Below are positions 27,383-35,374 of a DNA stretch of 64,000 bases, in pieces. Positions within the stretch are counted from its first letter, which is position 1, and each line of letters opens with the position of its first letter. Origin of the DNA: Cyanobacteriota bacterium erpe_2018_sw_21hr_WHONDRS-SW48-000092_B_bin.40 (GTDB taxonomy: Bacteria; Cyanobacteriota; Vampirovibrionia; Obscuribacterales; Obscuribacteraceae); the NCBI GenBank assembly GCA_030917395.1, contig JAUPUU010000180.1:62001-126000 (forward strand), read 5' to 3'. Under the pieces are notes generated by a model that was given only the letters and a program-made list of their open reading frames with translations, did not search any database and was not told where the DNA came from. The position numbers were made by a program, and so were the translations under genes.

Positions 27383-28540
27383 GTGTCAATTAAGACAGAA
27401 GAAATCTATCGCACCCTTCTGCTTAATTCTGCTGACGCTGTTGTAGTGACAGATATAGCGGGATTAATCACTACCACTAATCCATCTTTCGCCAAGCTAA
27501 TTGGCGCGGAGATAGAAGAAATTGTCGGCCACCAGATCGCCACAATGGTTGACTGGCATGGCCACGAAGAGACAGATAATCACAAAGAATCGCCTAAAGA
27601 ATCTGGCGAAGATGAAAGTGATCCCAAGCCAGTAACGGTGTTAACCCGTGCCGGTGTCGAATTCGTTATGCCAGCCTCTCGCTTTCCCTTGACAGACTCT
27701 TCGGCTAAGTCAGCAAAATCGCCAGAAGAAAAAGAAGAAGAAGAGAAACCCTGGGGTTACTTGACGATTATTTATGTTATTCAGGCAAACTCATTGCAAC
27801 AAGCCCAAACTGAGTTTGTTAGTACCGTCTCCCACGAATTGCGCACTCCCCTAACTAGCATCAAGGGTTTTGCCGACACTATTCTAAGAGCTGGGGATAG
27901 ACTAGATGTATCGCAACAGAGGCGCTATGTTGGCATCATAAAAGATCAAGCAGATCGGCTTACAAGGCTGGTGGAAGACATTCTTGCCGTGTCGAGACTA
28001 GAATCGAAAAAGCTACAACTCACTATTCGAGCCATAGATCCCCGCGATGCCATCGAGAGAGTGCAGCAAAATCTAACTGACAAAGCCAAGAACCACAAAA
28101 TAATAGTCAGTGTTCCAGCCGGTCTTACTCCAGTATGGGCAGATGCTGACAGGCTAGAGCAAATACTGACAAACCTCATTGATAACGCCATCAAATATTC
28201 ACCTGCGGGCACCACCGTTACTATCACAGCCAGAGGGCTGGAAAAAGAAAAAGAGAAAAATAATTCCTCGGACGTTGAAATGGTTGAGTTCTCGATTAGC
28301 GATGAAGGTGTTGGTATCCCCGAGGAACACTTACCGCAAGTTTTTTCGAAATTCGGCCGCCTTGACAATCCACTTGTTAGACAAACAGAAGGCACTGGAT
28401 TGGGGCTCTATATCACCCGCTCTCTCTGCCTGGCCTTGGGCGGACAAATTAGCGTGGCTAGCCAACCGGGCAATACAACTTTTACAGTGAAGCTACCCGC
28501 CGCTACATTAGAGCAACAAGCAGCCAGAGGGAGGGACTAA
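27383..28540 (+). CDS. PAS-domain sensor histidine kinase
   Basis: A 385-aa soluble kinase starting at GTG 27383. Residues about 5-125 form a PAS domain (LLNSADAVVVTDIAGLITTT) with an acidic low-complexity insert of Glu/Lys/Ser. The dimerisation domain contains the His in VSHELRTPLTSIKGF. The ATP domain has LTNLIDNAIKYSP, DEGVGIPEEHL and GTGLGLYITRSL. No transmembrane helix is seen, so it senses an internal signal. The next gene, a REC-GGDEF-REC protein, begins immediately after its stop codon, so the two form one unit. Confidence 0.92.
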   Translation: MSIKTEEIYRTLLLNSADAVVVTDIAGLITTTNPSFAKLIGAEIEEIVGHQIATMVDWHGHEETDNHKESPKESGEDESDPKPVTVLTRAGVEFVMPASRFPLTDSSAKSAKSPEEKEEEEKPWGYLTIIYVIQANSLQQAQTEFVSTVSHELRTPLTSIKGFADTILRAGDRLDVSQQRRYVGIIKDQADRLTRLVEDILAVSRLESKKLQLTIRAIDPRDAIERVQQNLTDKAKNHKIIVSVPAGLTPVWADADRLEQILTNLIDNAIKYSPAGTTVTITARGLEKEKEKNNSSDVEMVEFSISDEGVGIPEEHLPQVFSKFGRLDNPLVRQTEGTGLGLYITRSLCLALGGQISVASQPGNTTFTVKLPAATLEQQAARGRD

Positions 28541-29932
28541 ATGCTCCTCCCCACCCCCGTCATTCTTATTATCAATCAGGCAAGGCAAGCTGCTGAATTT
28601 TCATCGGTATTAGAAAAGACAGGAAGTAAAGTTCACGCAGTAACTTCCTTTGAAGAAGCCAACGAGCTGCTCTCCTTCCTTCATCCCGATATTATTATCC
28701 TGCCCAACCAACTCGATGGCGTTAGCTCTGGAGATGGCCGGCTCTATTGCCAGCAGATTCGCGCCACACTAGCGCCACCACGGCCGGTGCTAGTTCTGCT
28801 GCATCCATCTACTGATGTAACAGAGAGAATCAATGCCTTTCGTTATGGTGCTGATGATGTGCTTGGCGATCCAATCGACAAGAATGAGCTGGCAATAAGA
28901 GTTCTAGCCCATTTGAGACGCAGGCAGGAAGAGTTTTCCAATCCCTTAACCCAATTACCAGGGCCTAATCTAATTCGGCGAATGCTCGAGCAATGCCTCT
29001 ACTCAGACAAGGCTTGGTCGGTCATGTCACTCGATTTAAACAAGATCAGAGTCTATAACGAAACTTATGGTGATCTGGCCGGGGACCAACTGATTAAGGC
29101 ACTGGCAGCAATCTTGCTCGATTGTGCAGACGAAACCGAATTTGTCGGTCACCTTGAAGCTGATGACTTTATCATGGTGACAAGACCCGAAGTGGCAGAA
29201 AGGAAAGCCGAACTAATCTGCCAGCAATTTGATAATGTCAGCTCTCGTTTTTATCCCAAGGGCGATATCGCGAGAGGCTATCTAATCTCTACGGGCCGCG
29301 GTGGCATCCGCCGCAGAGTGCCTCTAATCTCAATTGCCATTGGTATCGTCAGCAATACCGTTAAAAAGTTCCAGTCATACATCGATGTATTAACTACAGC
29401 TCGCGATCACCGCAATGTAGCAAAACAAAGACAGGGGTCTTTCTGGGTTTCAGATAGCAACATAGAAGAAGAGCTTCAAGCAGCAAGCTCCGGTCAGGGT
29501 CAGAGTCTCAATCAAAACGGCACACTGCAAAACAACTCCGATCCAGCAGCCCTAATCAAACATATTTCCAGAATCTTAGTAGTAGAACCTGACGGCGCTA
29601 TGGCTTGCTTGCTACAAGAGACTCTGGCCCTTGAGGGCTATGTCGTGCAGGTAACAAGCTCCGCCGACGACGCCCTTGAACTGGCCCGCTTCGAGCCACC
29701 AGACTTGATCTTGCTAGAGTCAAACTTAATCGATAGAAAAATGGATGGCTGGAATCTCTGCCGCGCCTTGAAAGCCGATGATGTATTGTCGAAAATCTGG
29801 ATCGTGATGGCCACGTCTCACCCGGACCAATCATTGGCTCTTGAAGCTGGCGCAGACCTATATCTGCCCAAGCCTTTCGATATCCCTAACTTACTGAGTG
29901 AAGTCAGTCTATTGCTACGCTCGCGAGTCTAG
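28541..29932 (+). CDS. REC-GGDEF-REC protein with degenerate active sites
   Basis: A 463-aa three-domain signalling protein. REC1 (about 1-125) has INQA in place of the acidic pair, Pro at the phosphoacceptor position (IIILPNQLDG) and no conserved Lys. The central GGDEF-like domain (about 135-310) keeps LDLNKIRVYNETYGDLAGDQL, but its signature reads EADDF instead of GGDEF, so cyclase activity is unlikely. REC2 (about 345-463) has Glu at the phosphoacceptor (DLILLESNL) and retains LPKPFD. It follows the PAS kinase with no gap. It probably acts by protein or ligand binding, not catalysis; this is inference. Confidence 0.85.
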   Translation: MLLPTPVILIINQARQAAEFSSVLEKTGSKVHAVTSFEEANELLSFLHPDIIILPNQLDGVSSGDGRLYCQQIRATLAPPRPVLVLLHPSTDVTERINAFRYGADDVLGDPIDKNELAIRVLAHLRRRQEEFSNPLTQLPGPNLIRRMLEQCLYSDKAWSVMSLDLNKIRVYNETYGDLAGDQLIKALAAILLDCADETEFVGHLEADDFIMVTRPEVAERKAELICQQFDNVSSRFYPKGDIARGYLISTGRGGIRRRVPLISIAIGIVSNTVKKFQSYIDVLTTARDHRNVAKQRQGSFWVSDSNIEEELQAASSGQGQSLNQNGTLQNNSDPAALIKHISRILVVEPDGAMACLLQETLALEGYVVQVTSSADDALELARFEPPDLILLESNLIDRKMDGWNLCRALKADDVLSKIWIVMATSHPDQSLALEAGADLYLPKPFDIPNLLSEVSLLLRSRV

Positions 29933-29942
29933 ATAGAACGCT

Positions 29943-30587
29943 TCAAACCACACTAGCCTTGTTTATAGAAGACAAAATCCATTCAGCCGCTTCAACAATC
30001 GAACTGGCCTGAAAATCAGGCTTAACCGGCCATTGATAGGCACCAGACTGAACATCTTTGCCAAAACCAGTTTCGACCAGCACGCCCTTGACATGGCAGT
30101 TAACGGCAAGATCGACGTCTGTAGCTTTGTCACCAACAACAAAGGCCAGATGCCTGCTAAGCTGCGGATGGTCACGATAAGCCTGCTCAACAAGACCAGG
30201 GCCTGGTTTGCGACAATCACAGGCAACATCGTAGGGTGGCACGACACCCCCCTCGGCACGCGAGAGATGGGGGCAATAGTAGATTGCATCAAGATGGGCG
30301 TTAGATAGGGCCAGAAGCTTTACCAAACGCTCATGCAAAGCATTTATGTGACTTTCTGGATAGTAACCACGAGCTGCTCCAGTTTGATTGGTAACAAGTA
30401 CGCAGGCTACGCCCGCCTGATTCAATTTGGCGATCGCCTCTCCGGCTCCTTCAATCAAATTGAGATTCTCTACCTCTTTGATATAACCAGCTTCAACATT
30501 GAGAGTGCCGTCACGGTCGAGAAAGACCACAGGGCGAGAACCAACGGAGCTAACGGAGGAGGTGAGATTGTTAGAAGGAATAGACAT
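29943..30587 (-). CDS. gmhB: D-glycero-D-manno-heptose-1,7-bisphosphate 7-phosphatase-like HAD protein
   Basis: A 214-aa HAD phosphatase. Motif I is FLDRDGTLN, motif II is VLVTNQTGAARGYY, and a zinc loop is formed by YYCPHLSR and CDCRKP. Motif IV is VVGDKATDVDLA. This set is specific to GmhB/HisB-N proteins; the chain carries no dehydratase domain, so GmhB is preferred. GmhB makes heptose-1-phosphate for ADP- or GDP-heptose in lipopolysaccharide or surface glycans. It is divergent from the BlaI-like gene across an 88-nt region holding a dyad. Confidence 0.88.
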   Translation of the reverse strand: MSIPSNNLTSSVSSVGSRPVVFLDRDGTLNVEAGYIKEVENLNLIEGAGEAIAKLNQAGVACVLVTNQTGAARGYYPESHINALHERLVKLLALSNAHLDAIYYCPHLSRAEGGVVPPYDVACDCRKPGPGLVEQAYRDHPQLSRHLAFVVGDKATDVDLAVNCHVKGVLVETGFGKDVQSGAYQWPVKPDFQASSIVEAAEWILSSINKASVV

Positions 30588-30614
30588 TCGAGGTTCTCAT
30601 AGTGGAAAGAAATA

Positions 30615-30648
30615 TTACTATTGTAAGTCAAAGGATATGTTACGATAG
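30615..30648. promoter_or_regulatory. Candidate operator between gmhB and the BlaI-like gene
   Basis: TTACTATTGTAA is a short dyad, and CTATTGTAA is repeated inverted as TTACGATAG (8 of 9 positions) after 13 nt. The element lies in the divergent promoter region upstream of a BlaI-family repressor, a common autoregulation layout. Binding is inferred. Confidence 0.4.
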
Positions 30649-30675
30649 CTAGTAGTGTTTACCAATTGAAAAAAT

Positions 30676-31077
30676 ATGCGATTAAACGACGAAAACGCCT
30701 CTTTTCGATTTAACCAGAAGGGCCTGCGAAAATTCTTAGGCGATCTGGAATGCGAAATAATGGAGCTAGTATGGAAACTAGCTAATCCAACAGTGACTGT
30801 CAGAGAAGTATTTGACGCACTAAGGCAAGATCGTGATATCGCCTACACAACCGTAATGACCACAATGGTGCGGTTGTCCGAAAAAGGTCTGCTAAAAATC
30901 GTAGACAAAATCGGCCTTGCCAATTGCTATATGCCCGAATACGAGAGAGAAGAGTTCCTCACTACGGCAGTTAAATTAGTGCTAGATATCTTTACTAGCC
31001 AGTTTCCACGCGAATCTAGTGAATTTATGGAACAGTATCAAGCTAAATTGGCTAAAAAAGCACAGCGCAAGAAATAG
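30676..31077 (+). CDS. BlaI/MecI-family transcriptional repressor
   Basis: A 133-aa winged-helix protein of the penicillinase-repressor family. LGDLECEIMELVWKLANPTVTVREVFDAL forms the first helices, and the recognition region is IAYTTVMTTMVRLSEKGLL. The C-terminal dimerisation part ends in a Lys-rich tail. BlaI normally works with the sensor-protease BlaR1, which is not next to it; many orphan BlaI proteins respond to other signals. It faces gmhB and is followed after 24 nt by the end of an opposing esterase-like gene. Confidence 0.88.
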   Translation: MRLNDENASFRFNQKGLRKFLGDLECEIMELVWKLANPTVTVREVFDALRQDRDIAYTTVMTTMVRLSEKGLLKIVDKIGLANCYMPEYEREEFLTTAVKLVLDIFTSQFPRESSEFMEQYQAKLAKKAQRKK

Positions 31078-31101
31078 CGCGGTGCGAAATATCAGTTTTG
31101 T

Positions 31102-32595
31102 CTACTGTTTGTAGATTAGCACTTCCATCATTTTTGCTTTGTTGCCAACCAAAGGCAGCACATCAGAGCGAAATGGTGATACTGGCATACCAGTCTTGCT
31201 AAATAGTTCTGCCACGCTGTTATCGGCCCAGGCGTAGCGACAATTTTCCGGCTCAGGCACCGCGGCGCTAGACAAATATAACGCCTCACCCTCGAGCCTA
31301 ACCCTGGCAGGCTTAAAAATACCATCGGCACCGGCAATCTCGAAAGCCGTAAACTTCTTACCGCGTAGCTCAAGACCACTATCAAGATAGGAAAAAGTCA
31401 CCTTCAACTCTGGTCCAACACGTTCTACCATGGAGTAACGAGGGGTAAGAGCATGTTCAACTTTGTAAATTTGACCAGCTACCATTTGAGCTGCATTTTT
31501 TCCCACTGTGAGCTTGTTGCTGCTATGCAATTCAGCATAATCAGTCACTTCCGAATTAAGTGTAGGAACCAAGAAGCAGTTTGGAACCATACTTGCCTTC
31601 TGCTGAGCCTCTCTAAAGTAAGCTGTCAAACTAGGTGCCATGGTACTTTTGGCTCCCCAATTGGGCAACTGAATGATGAAAAATGCCATATCAGGAGAAA
31701 AACGCTTACGTAATTGCTGAGTCATAATGGCAAAAAGGCGCGGATAGAAAGTGAAGCGTTCTACATCTGACTCACCTTGATACCAGAGCACAGCCTTAAA
31801 ATTGAGCCCCGCCATCGGAGCTAAGTATTTTTCGTAGACATAACCCACCGGAGTTGAAGTCTTGGTATCAACATATTTCTCAGGAACTTCAGAAGCTGGC
31901 ATCCAACTTTGAATATTAGTACCACCAATGGTGCACTGCACTATACCAATTGGAATATCGTCCTTTACCAGCTGTCTTAGTCTATGAGCAAATGCCACGG
32001 CCACAGCCGAACGATGTTCAATTTCAGGATCGTCTGCCTTAATCCACTTAAAGCCTTCACTATCAAAATATGAGTCTTTCTCAGTACTACCCTCAAGACT
32101 CATCTCTTTAGCAGTATTGAAAAATAGATCAATATGATCGCCCTTACTAAGATTGAAAAACCGCGTAGTGGCACTCTTCAAAACAGGCAAGCTCCGACAA
32201 TCGTTGGTAACCAGGGCTGGCAACAACATATTAGACTGACCCGCACAGAGAAAAACATCACCCGCTATTACGTCGCGGATAGCTATGGTCTCGCCCGTGG
32301 ACGATATGGTGATGGCAAAAGGTGCACCTAAGGGACGAGCCGGGGCGACTACTCGCCATTTGCCCTTCGAGTCGGCAATAGTGGCAGTGACTACGCCAGC
32401 CACATCCACCTGCACCGCCGCACCAGCCACAGCCTTACCAGATACCACAATGGGTTTATCACGCTGCACAACCATATGATCGGCAAAGACCGGCGGAACC
32501 ATCAGTTTCTTAGCGGCATAAGCTGGCGAAACAAGCACGGCCAAAAGAAATAGAACTAAAAGTGAGGCCCAGGTGGCCTTAAGACGTAGATTCAT
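31102..32595 (-). CDS. Exported sialate O-acetylesterase-like (SASA domain) protein
   Basis: A 497-aa protein with an N-terminal signal peptide (LLVLFLLAVLVSPAYAAKK). The SGNH-type esterase core shows the nucleophile in FLCAGQSNM and later IVQCTIGGTNIQSW and VLWYQGESD, the SASA/DUF303 signatures. A beta-sandwich region precedes it, as in bacterial sialate 9-O-acetylesterases. These enzymes remove acetyl groups from sialic acid or plant and microbial glycans. No sialic acid genes are adjacent, so the substrate is open. It has its own short 5' region behind the terminator of the secretin gene. Confidence 0.85.
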   Translation of the reverse strand: MNLRLKATWASLLVLFLLAVLVSPAYAAKKLMVPPVFADHMVVQRDKPIVVSGKAVAGAAVQVDVAGVVTATIADSKGKWRVVAPARPLGAPFAITISSTGETIAIRDVIAGDVFLCAGQSNMLLPALVTNDCRSLPVLKSATTRFFNLSKGDHIDLFFNTAKEMSLEGSTEKDSYFDSEGFKWIKADDPEIEHRSAVAVAFAHRLRQLVKDDIPIGIVQCTIGGTNIQSWMPASEVPEKYVDTKTSTPVGYVYEKYLAPMAGLNFKAVLWYQGESDVERFTFYPRLFAIMTQQLRKRFSPDMAFFIIQLPNWGAKSTMAPSLTAYFREAQQKASMVPNCFLVPTLNSEVTDYAELHSSNKLTVGKNAAQMVAGQIYKVEHALTPRYSMVERVGPELKVTFSYLDSGLELRGKKFTAFEIAGADGIFKPARVRLEGEALYLSSAAVPEPENCRYAWADNSVAELFSKTGMPVSPFRSDVLPLVGNKAKMMEVLIYKQ

Positions 32596-32616
32596 ATTTA
32601 GAGTTTAACAGTTTCA

Positions 32617-32654
32617 TCAAAAAAAAGAAGGGGCCGCATACTGCGGCCCCTTCT
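32617..32654 (-). terminator. Terminator of the first secretin gene
   Basis: GAAGGGGCCGCA and TGCGGCCCCTTC make a 12-bp GC-rich stem with a 3-nt loop, followed on the minus strand by eight Ts. It lies about 30 nt past the secretin stop. Confidence 0.95.
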
Positions 32655-32684
32655 CGTTATCATGCAATCGGAATGAACTCAGTC

Positions 32685-34952
32685 TTATTCGTTATCAGGA
32701 ACTGGAGCGCCTTCAGGCAAGGTTGGAGAGGTCTTTTGGTGACGCTCTGCGCGACCCGATGAGTAGTGACGTTCATCAACTACAGTCGGTTCAACTTGGA
32801 AGATGTTCATGTCGCGAGGACCTTCAACCCGGCCGATATCTTCAGGAAGCTTGAGCTGACCTGGAGTACCTGGAAGGATGATTTCTGGTCTTACGGCAAT
32901 CACAAGTTCACTTTCGTTCTTGCTGAATGCCTTCGAACGGTAGAGAGCACCAAGAACTGGTACTTCACCGAGAAGAGGTGTCTTGGTCAATTCACGACCG
33001 CTGTTGGTTGTGACTAAACCAGAGAGGTAGAGTTCTTGACCAGGCTTGAGTTCAACAATGCTCTGAGTTTTTCTTGTGGTGAAACCAGGGATTGATGAAG
33101 CAGCAGAACCGAGAGTGAATGCTAGTTCGTTAGCGATGATTCTCTCTTCAGGAGATATCTGCAAATTGATTGTGCCGTTCTCTTGAAGCACAGGAATCAT
33201 GTTTAGTCTCAAACCGAATGGTTCGAAAGTAACTGACGACAGTGCAGCACCAGCCGTTGCAATTTGTTGAACGATTGGAATTTCACCACCAGCTAAGAAC
33301 GAGGCTCTTTCGCCGGAGATTGTCACTAGAGTTGGCTCAGCCAGTACTCTTGCTCTTCTGTTCGAGATAATACCCTGGATAGTTGGGTTAATCGAGAACG
33401 AACCGAGGTTTGAGATACCAGAGAAGAGGTTGAACAAGTTGTTAGCGTTAAGGTTGGCACCACCAGGAGCGCCAAGCAAGATAGACTGCGAAAGCAGAGC
33501 TGCAGCGCCAGCAACGATATTACCTTGACCGACACCAGTTACATAGGTAGGGGTCAAGAATGATACAGGCTGAACAACACCACCAACACCATAGACCTGG
33601 CTGCCAGGGAAGACGTTAGCAGGAGAACCCTGGAGAGTAACTAAGCCTTGGTTCAAAGTCGGAGGAACCGGGGCACCAGCAGCAGAGTTGAACTGTTGGC
33701 TCTGTCTGTAGCGAAGACCTACGTTAGAGGTCATAACGCTACCCTGAGTAGCTGTACCAGTACCACCAACACCGAAGTTGAAGTACTTACCGGCATAACC
33801 GATACCTAATTGCAGCGCTAGTTCGCGAGCAGCAGAAGTATTCATTTCCATGAAAGTAACGTGCAATGCGATCAAAGGTACTTTGCGCACCTTGACCAAG
33901 CTAGTTACCCGACCACCGTCAGAAGACATTACCTGGGCCTTACCAATGTTGTTAGCAAGGTTGCCGAAGAATGTGTATTTATCAACAGAGTTAAGTTGGG
34001 CTAGCTGACCTGTTTGGCCGCCGCCACTGGCAGTACCACCAGTTTCACCGATTCGTCCGTTAACGATGCGGCTATTAACTACTTGAATATTCATACCGCG
34101 ATCGTCCATGAAGACGTTCGAAGCAGCGAAGGCCTTAACGATTGATTCTGTGTGGTCTACGTCACCGGTCAAGAGCACGCGGTCAGAACCACCAACAGAG
34201 AAAGCCTTAACGATGATACGAGGATCAATTTCACGAAGTGTTGTCTGTAGCTGTGTGTAATCACGGCTAACACGAAGATCTACGCTAATTGAATTACCAG
34301 CATCGTCCCAGAGAAGCATGGTGCAGGTGCCTGGTGCTTTACCAAGCAGTACCATTTGATTCTCAGATACTACAACTGGCTCGGCAATGCCTGGGTCAGA
34401 AATAGAAGTACGAACAATTTTGTTCTTAAATTTGAAGGTTCTCGATTGAGAAACTTTCAAGTCGATAGCATTTGTTGTTTTGAACTCTTCTAGCTCTACA
34501 GTGCCTGTCACCACAGGTGGTATTGGCTGGGCAGTGACATAGGTGCTTTGGTCAGCAGCCTGGGCCACGACTTGATCTGGAGCATACTGTGCAGCAGCGG
34601 CTCTAGACGAACCACTCACAGCGCCAGAAGCTACTGGAGCAGCTACAGGCGTCTCAATCGGGCTAGCCGAGTGAATTGCCATCGCGGTGCTAGAACTTGC
34701 AGCAGTAGAATCTGCTGGAAGGAACAACATGGCGTGACTACCGTCTACGGAGTCACTCTTTGTTACTGGTGCAGCTCTTTTGACCGAACTGACTTTCTGA
34801 GCTGGCTTAGACACTTTAGAAGCGCCTGCAGCTTGCGAGCTGGCCATTCTCTGCCAAATCGCTCCCTGCGGCTCTGCGTGTGCCGACAGCAAATTAGCTT
34901 GAAGTAGGACCAACGATAGACTAAAAGCTAAGCTCAACTGGGGCTTATTCAT
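32685..34952 (-). CDS. CpaC-type secretin, copy 1
   Basis: A 755-aa outer-membrane secretin-family protein with a signal peptide (about residues 1-26). Around residues 150-225 is the pilus-assembly N-terminal domain (SQSRTFKFKNKIVRTSISDP). A BON-like domain follows (DRVLLTGDVDHTESIVKAF), then the secretin domain: ARVLAEPTLVTISGERASFL, GGEIPIVQQ, SPEERII and the C-terminal LGEVPVLGALYRSKAF. Secretins form ring channels for type II/IV-pilus or Tad export. No other pilus gene is nearby. A second paralogue sits immediately upstream with the same leader. The start follows AGAGGGAGAG. Confidence 0.9.
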   Translation of the reverse strand: MNKPQLSLAFSLSLVLLQANLLSAHAEPQGAIWQRMASSQAAGASKVSKPAQKVSSVKRAAPVTKSDSVDGSHAMLFLPADSTAASSSTAMAIHSASPIETPVAAPVASGAVSGSSRAAAAQYAPDQVVAQAADQSTYVTAQPIPPVVTGTVELEEFKTTNAIDLKVSQSRTFKFKNKIVRTSISDPGIAEPVVVSENQMVLLGKAPGTCTMLLWDDAGNSISVDLRVSRDYTQLQTTLREIDPRIIVKAFSVGGSDRVLLTGDVDHTESIVKAFAASNVFMDDRGMNIQVVNSRIVNGRIGETGGTASGGGQTGQLAQLNSVDKYTFFGNLANNIGKAQVMSSDGGRVTSLVKVRKVPLIALHVTFMEMNTSAARELALQLGIGYAGKYFNFGVGGTGTATQGSVMTSNVGLRYRQSQQFNSAAGAPVPPTLNQGLVTLQGSPANVFPGSQVYGVGGVVQPVSFLTPTYVTGVGQGNIVAGAAALLSQSILLGAPGGANLNANNLFNLFSGISNLGSFSINPTIQGIISNRRARVLAEPTLVTISGERASFLAGGEIPIVQQIATAGAALSSVTFEPFGLRLNMIPVLQENGTINLQISPEERIIANELAFTLGSAASSIPGFTTRKTQSIVELKPGQELYLSGLVTTNSGRELTKTPLLGEVPVLGALYRSKAFSKNESELVIAVRPEIILPGTPGQLKLPEDIGRVEGPRDMNIFQVEPTVVDERHYSSGRAERHQKTSPTLPEGAPVPDNE

Positions 34953-35302
34953 TCCACTCTCCCTCTATGAACTCCCGACCTGATTTCCGATTGCATTCGA
35001 ATACTGGGAGCATTCATGGTAAAGCCGGCACGAGACCGACCAGTACAGAAGCTTAACACGACTGCTCAAGCAATGCACTAATCTTTTCGCACCAGGCACC
35101 ATACATTCAACACTGACTTAACACTTCTCCCTTTACAAGCGGCGAAAGCAAGTAATAGCCGTCATCTGTGATGTTTGCTAAGTTGAACAAAAAAATCCAA
35201 TGACAACCACTGATGGTGCACTATCGGTAATAGCAAGCATGTATGTCAAGGGAGTGCATATACACTGAATCTTGAAAAATGAGTAAATTTCAAGAAAATT
35301 GA
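34953..35302 (-). promoter_or_regulatory. Conserved promoter and leader of secretin copy 1
   Basis: No gene is seen here. The first 114 nt upstream of the start differ at only three positions from the matching region of copy 2. Farther up, conserved CTCCCTTGACATACAT contains a perfect -35-like TTGACA (35249-35244) about 297 nt before the start, with GATAGT 18 nt downstream as a weak -10. GTGTTAAG occurs twice in the leader. The mRNA hairpin GAAUG-CUCCCAG-UAUUC exposes CUCCC, complementary to GGGAG of the ribosome site. Confidence 0.6.
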
Positions 35303-35338
35303 CAAAAAAAAAGAGGAGCAGCTTATCGCTGCTCCTCT
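35303..35338 (-). terminator. Terminator of the second secretin gene
   Basis: AGAGGAGCAGC and GCTGCTCCTCT pair as an 11-bp stem around TTATC, followed on the minus strand by about eight Ts. It separates the two secretin genes into independent transcripts. Confidence 0.93.
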
Positions 35339-35374
35339 CACTTAATGATTGATCGATTAGATCAACAATCGTTC

